A stretch of DNA of 64,000 nucleotides from Engraulis encrasicolus (taxonomy: Eukaryota > Chordata > Actinopteri > Clupeiformes > Engraulidae). Below the pieces are notes generated by a model that saw nothing but the letters and a program-made list of their open reading frames with translations, was not told the DNA's origin and made no database searches. A program made the translations under genes and the position numbers. This document shows positions 60,307-64,000 of the stretch, piece by piece (the stretch's first letter is position 1; the number at the start of each line of letters is the position of its first letter). Where the stretch lies: the NCBI RefSeq assembly GCF_034702125.1, contig NC_085861.1:57425850-57489849 (forward strand), read 5' to 3'.

Positions 60307-60587
60307 GGTGCCGTTTCCACGTAGCTGGATATTTTTATATGTGGATATTTTTTTCTCCTGCTTGTATTGGTTTTGCATTGGTTTTGGCCTTCCGTTTCCA
60401 CGTAGCAGATATTTAAAAATCCAGGTGCAGGAGAAAAAAAATAGCAGGAGAAAAAAATATCCTGTTTAGGGGTCTGAAACGCATTTGTTACAATGGAGGA
60501 TTTTTTTTATCCACATGTTGCGTTTCCACCTAGCAGGAGAAAAAAATACCCTGCTAAAAAAATATCCTGCTACGTGGAAACAGCACC
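60307..60587. mobile_element. Harbinger-like MITE, 281 bp
   Basis: Starts GGTGCCGTTTCCACGTAGC, ends GCTACGTGGAAACAGCACC, with TTA on both sides (60304-60306, 60588-60590). Inside, GCAGGAGAAAAAAATA is repeated several times, and CCGTTTCCACGTAGCAG recurs internally near 60395. Confidence 0.88.
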
Positions 60588-61101
60588 TTATATGGAGCAC
60601 AAGTTAGCTGTGCCGGAAAAATGACTGCAGCAGTCACATTAAAATTGTGCCCTGACCAAAACCATGCCTAAATGTAACCTGTTACAGGCGTTGTGGAGAA
60701 GCACAAGTTAATATGCAAAATCGCGGTGCACAAACGTCATCTTATCACTCCACTGCCATATTGCCAATGCAATATAAAATAGCATTTGAAAGCATCAAGA
60801 TGAAAACTACTGCTGTGTGAAGGCACTCACAGCTCTCTAAATGAGTGGTACACAATACCTTAAATGAAAGGTAGCCAATTTATTGACATATTGGGTATAG
60901 TGTTAAAAATGTAATTAAAAAAAACATTTAAAGTCTAAAGCTACTCTGTAATGTCATTAATATCTTCTGAAAATGTGGTAAGTTTATACTCTTAAGTCAT
61001 ACCACAGACTTGTTTAGTGCATCTAGTCTTGTCATTGACTTGCATGGTTCATTGAACTGGTTTTCACACTAGTGTTTTCTCCCCTTTATGTCTCATGAAA
61101 G

Positions 61102-62377
61102 GAAGAAATAAGGAAGAATGATCGTCCTACGTCTCCAAGGTCTTCACAGCGATGCTGGATCGGAGGACATTCGCAAGTTCTTCCACGGTCTCGATATCCC
61201 CCAGGGGTGTGTCCACATCATAGGAGGAGAACTCGGTGAAGCCTTCATCCTCTTCAAATCGGAAGGGGACGGCCAACTGGCCATGAGGCGCTCAGGGAGT
61301 ACGCTGAGGGGATCAGCTGTGACCCTGCACATAAGTAACGTGGCGGAATTGAAGGAAAAACTAGTGTCATGTTTAGCGAGAAGCCCCAAAACCAAAAGTG
61401 ACAATCGGTCCTCAGGAACGCAACAAATTTGCAGTCCCACCAAATCCTCACCTGAAAAAGTGGCTACTGGGCAGCACAAGGATAAAACTCCGCCACCACG
61501 ACCGCCCTGCCCTTCTGCCGTACCAGTCAAAAAGAAGAGGGAAAAGAAGCCGAAGAGACAATCAGACGCCATACAAAGGGAGTCGAGCACTACACCACCT
61601 CCAACTTTGGAGGTGACGCAAATTCAGTATTCACCGGCAGCTGTTCACCTTCCATCAGAAAAGGTGCTAAATGAACAATTGAAAAGTGAGACCGTAGCCT
61701 GCTGTGGTTACTTGTGCCTCTATGGGTTTCCCCAGTCTGTCACCAAGGCACACGTCAGTCAATTCCTCTGTGGTCTGACTGTGCAAGAGGTGATTGTCAA
61801 CGCTTGCTTGGGGTACCGCAACGGTTGCCTGGTCAAGGTAGCGAACGAACGGGACGTGGAGGCCGGGCTTCAACGGGACGGCCAGAGCTTTGGCGCTTTT
61901 ACAGTGCAGGTGAGGAAGTCCTCCTTAGGCCAATGGACGCACGCCACCCGCAGGTCCCGTGGCCCCCCAGAGCAGTCAGAAATGGTCAGCTCGACATCAG
62001 AAACGATGACAACAGAGCAAGAAGGGAAGCGGCCCAAGAAGCGGAGATACTCCTGGGATGCTCCGCCCCCAGACCCGGGGGACAAAAAGACGGCAGCGTG
62101 TGAAGAATACTATCTGATGGTGAGGAACCTCAATCCCAATTTAAACAAGACAAAGATCAAGGCATTGCTGGGCTGTCCCCATTTGCAAAACTCTGGAATC
62201 CAGCATTTGCTGGACAAAAGTGGCGAACGCACGTCCACGACTTTTGTCACTTTCGACCAAGTGGAGGACTACGTCAACGCCATGAACCTGAGCGGCACTC
62301 GCTTTGGCAGTATGGTCCTGGAGGTGTCCCCCATCACCCGGGAGAAGATGCTCTCCCAACTCCGCTCGTGGAAATGA
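61102..62377 (+). CDS. rbm12b: RBM12B-like RNA-binding protein, single coding exon (CDS 61118-62377)
   Basis: A 419-residue protein. RRM1 (about residues 2-76) carries GLDIPQGCVHIIGGELGEAF, typical of RBM12/RBM12B. A proline- and lysine-rich linker with a basic nuclear-localisation-like run KKKREKKPKR (138-147) follows, then RRM2 (about 197-267), a second basic cluster KRPKKRR (304-310) and RRM3 (about 331-404) ending PITREKMLSQLRSWK. The acceptor TCATGAAAG at 61101 precedes the ATG by 16 nt. Mammalian RBM12B is also encoded in one exon and is longer (about 1000 residues), so this is a compact form. Divergent pairing with tmem67 supports RBM12B rather than RBM12. Its exact role is poorly known; nuclear RNA binding is inferred from the domains. 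Confidence 0.9.
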
Positions 62378-62382
62378 GTGTG

Positions 62383-62427
62383 GTGGGTGTGTGTGTGTGT
62401 GTGCGTGTGCGTGTGTGTGTGTGTGTT
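62383..62427. repeat. (TG)n in the rbm12b 3' UTR
   Basis: A short imperfect TG tract begins 6 nt after the stop codon and abuts the foldback element. Confidence 0.95.
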
Positions 62428-62429
62428 TT

Positions 62430-63189
62430 CTGGGTTGCAGCCAGTTACGTCATCGCGCAAATTTGAAATGGTGGCCTACCTGGGATTGGAGCCATTGAAA
62501 CCCATTCAAAAATATTTTTTTCTAACAGCCACAGATTTTTTAAAAAAATAGGTTTTGTTTTAAAACTGAGAATCTCAGCTTTCCATTAGTGAAAACTGTA
62601 TGTTCCTAGCACCTACCAATCCAAAGGGTTACTTTAAGCGAGGGTAAGTTTGGGTAAAATTTAGCGTTTTGTTTATCCGTGGATACGGAAACGAAAAGGT
62701 TTAGTAGAGAGAGTATTGTAGAGTAGAGTTTATGTTTCGTATGTGCTATTTCACTAGTTTTTGCTGGGTTTTTTGATGAATTTCGAATCTTGACATTCGG
62801 AACAGTCCATGTTATTTTCATAATGTGTTTTTACGTTACATGGAAGTAAATGTGTTCATTTGTTAAAGTAGGTTAGGCTAGTCCGCTAGTTTCCACCGCT
62901 TCATCTTTGTTTCCAGGGAAACAAAACACTATTTTTTTAACCCTCACTTAAAGTGGGCTACCTTTGGATTGGTAGAAGCTAGGAACATACAGTTTTCACT
63001 TATGGAAAGCTGAGATTCTCAGCTTTTAAACAAGACCAATATTGTACCTTTAGGTCGAACACGAATTCTGTGGCTGTTCGAAAAAAATGTATTTTTCAAT
63101 GGGTTTCAATGGCTCCAGTCCTAGGTCGACCACCAGCAACGGTAGATCAAAGTGATTTCAAGCGTGTGACGTCAACTGAAACCCAGGAA
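62430..63189. mobile_element. Foldback element, copy 2, in rbm12b 3' UTR
   Basis: Termini CTGGGTTGCAG and CTGAAACCCAGGAATT; arms share GGAGCCATTGAAACCCATTC, ATTGGTAGAAGCTAGGAA and CTCAGCTTTTAAACAAGACC with copy 1 at 32310. It lies between the rbm12b stop codon and the duplicated C-terminal piece. Confidence 0.88.
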
Positions 63190-63190
63190 T

Positions 63191-63276
63191 TAATGAGGAT
63201 ACACAGCATGGTCCTGGCGGTGTCCCCCATTGCCCGGGAAAAGCTGGTCTCCCAACTCCGCTCGTGGAAATGATGG
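63191..63276 (+). pseudogene. Partial duplicate of the rbm12b C-terminal coding end
   Basis: Bases about 63208-63273 repeat the last 21 codons and stop of rbm12b (62312-62377) with several changes: MVLAVSPIAREKLVSQLRSW against MVLEVSPITREKMLSQLRSW. It lies about 0.9 kb downstream, just after a foldback transposon. No RRM precedes it, so it is not a second gene. Confidence 0.85.
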
Positions 63277-63597
63277 TGAATAATGATGACTTGTGTATGT
63301 TAATGGAGATACACAGCCTGCATATTCTCATTTGTCCCTTTAGAAAGCAGAGTTTTTTTGCTGTAAAGTCAGTGTAAATATCACAAGAAAATTTGCCAAT
63401 AATCCAAGTCAGAAAAGCTATGTGTTTGCTCATATCATACCTGTTTGTTCCTACATTAACCTGTAGGTGAATCTGTCCCTTCTCTGCCTTGCATTTTTGT
63501 ATTGTTTTGCTGCAGAGAAAAAAATGGTCTTGTATTGCTGAAAGAACGTCAGAACCACTATCTTGGCCTTGTATTTTGTATAGTTTTCTTGTATAAA

Positions 63598-63844
63598 AAT
63601 AAATATATGAATATATATTTTTATTGCTGAAGAGAATACCACAGCCACTGTCACGGATGTTTGAAAAAAAGTGAACTTTATTTTTTATTGTACTATGATG
63701 TATCGTGTCGTGAATTTGTATAGTTATATAGACCTCTAAGGCACATGCACTTTTTTGTTTTGTGTTGTGACGTGACATGGCATCTTCTAGGTTTTTTTTC
63801 TGACAACAGGAGTGTTTGGCTCATCTGTCTCCTAATACAATAAA
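63598..63844 (+). other. Candidate polyadenylation signals of rbm12b
   Basis: AATAAA occurs at 63598-63603 and at 63839-63844 downstream of the stop codon in AT-rich sequence. Either could end the rbm12b transcript; the sequence alone does not decide. Confidence 0.4.
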
Positions 63845-64000
63845 CAAAACATTAAGATACTGAAAAGGCTCAGGAAGAAAAAAATATTTTTAAGCATGGG
63901 GGAATTTTTTTAGTATTGTCCCAAGGTCAGTGTAGGCCCCTGGTGTGTAGCCAGGGCCTTAGAGTAACATAATATTGATACCCAGCCTTGATATTCACAT

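Noticed and set aside
63070..63273. A second small gene containing MVLAVSPIAREKLVS
   Set aside because: The upstream part of the frame is foldback-element sequence; only the last 21 codons resemble rbm12b, so it is a duplicate fragment.

Overview
The window is nuclear DNA of a ray-finned fish, judged from spliced vertebrate genes, many very long CA/TG microsatellites, and a dense mix of teleost-type repeats: L2/CR1-like LINEs with microsatellite tails, a tRNA-derived SINE, hAT, PIF/Harbinger-like and TTAA-type MITEs, and Tc1 remnants. I cannot name the species.

Two cellular genes are present, in divergent orientation. On the minus strand, tmem67 (meckelin, a ciliary transition-zone receptor) runs from its start codon at 46381 to the left edge. 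Eighteen coding exons (604 codons) were placed by splice sites, reading phase and family similarity; the 3' part of the gene lies beyond base 1. On the plus strand, an rbm12b-like gene has a single coding exon at 61118-62377 (three RRM domains). A likely 5' noncoding exon sits at about 46556, so the two genes probably share a promoter near 46382-46520. Mammals also have TMEM67 and RBM12B side by side and head to head, so the linkage appears conserved.

Most of the remaining sequence is mobile DNA in tmem67 introns and in the inferred 14.5-kb 5' intron of rbm12b. Region by region: 1-10 kb holds tmem67 exons 13-18 among microsatellites and hAT MITEs; 10-21 kb holds exons 10-12, a 4.6-kb Harbinger-like element carrying a broken R2-type LINE that itself carries a hAT MITE, and a 1.1-kb palindrome; 21-30 kb holds exons 5-9 and several hAT and TTAA elements; 30-36 kb is largely one composite hAT-bounded insertion; 36-45 kb holds exons 2-4, a TIR-bounded element carrying seven 140-bp satellite units, and LINEs nested in LINEs; 46-61 kb is the intergenic/intron region with a multi-level nest at 53.8-58 kb; 61-64 kb is the rbm12b coding exon and 3' UTR.

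The most interesting signal is that three tmem67 exons (10, 15 and 18), all frame-preserving, each lie between long complementary CA and TG arrays that could pair in the pre-mRNA and loop out the exon. Other points are target-site duplications and internal empty-site comparisons that order many insertions, a satellite array inside a TIR-bounded element, and a duplicated, decayed copy of the last coding stretch of rbm12b downstream of its stop codon.
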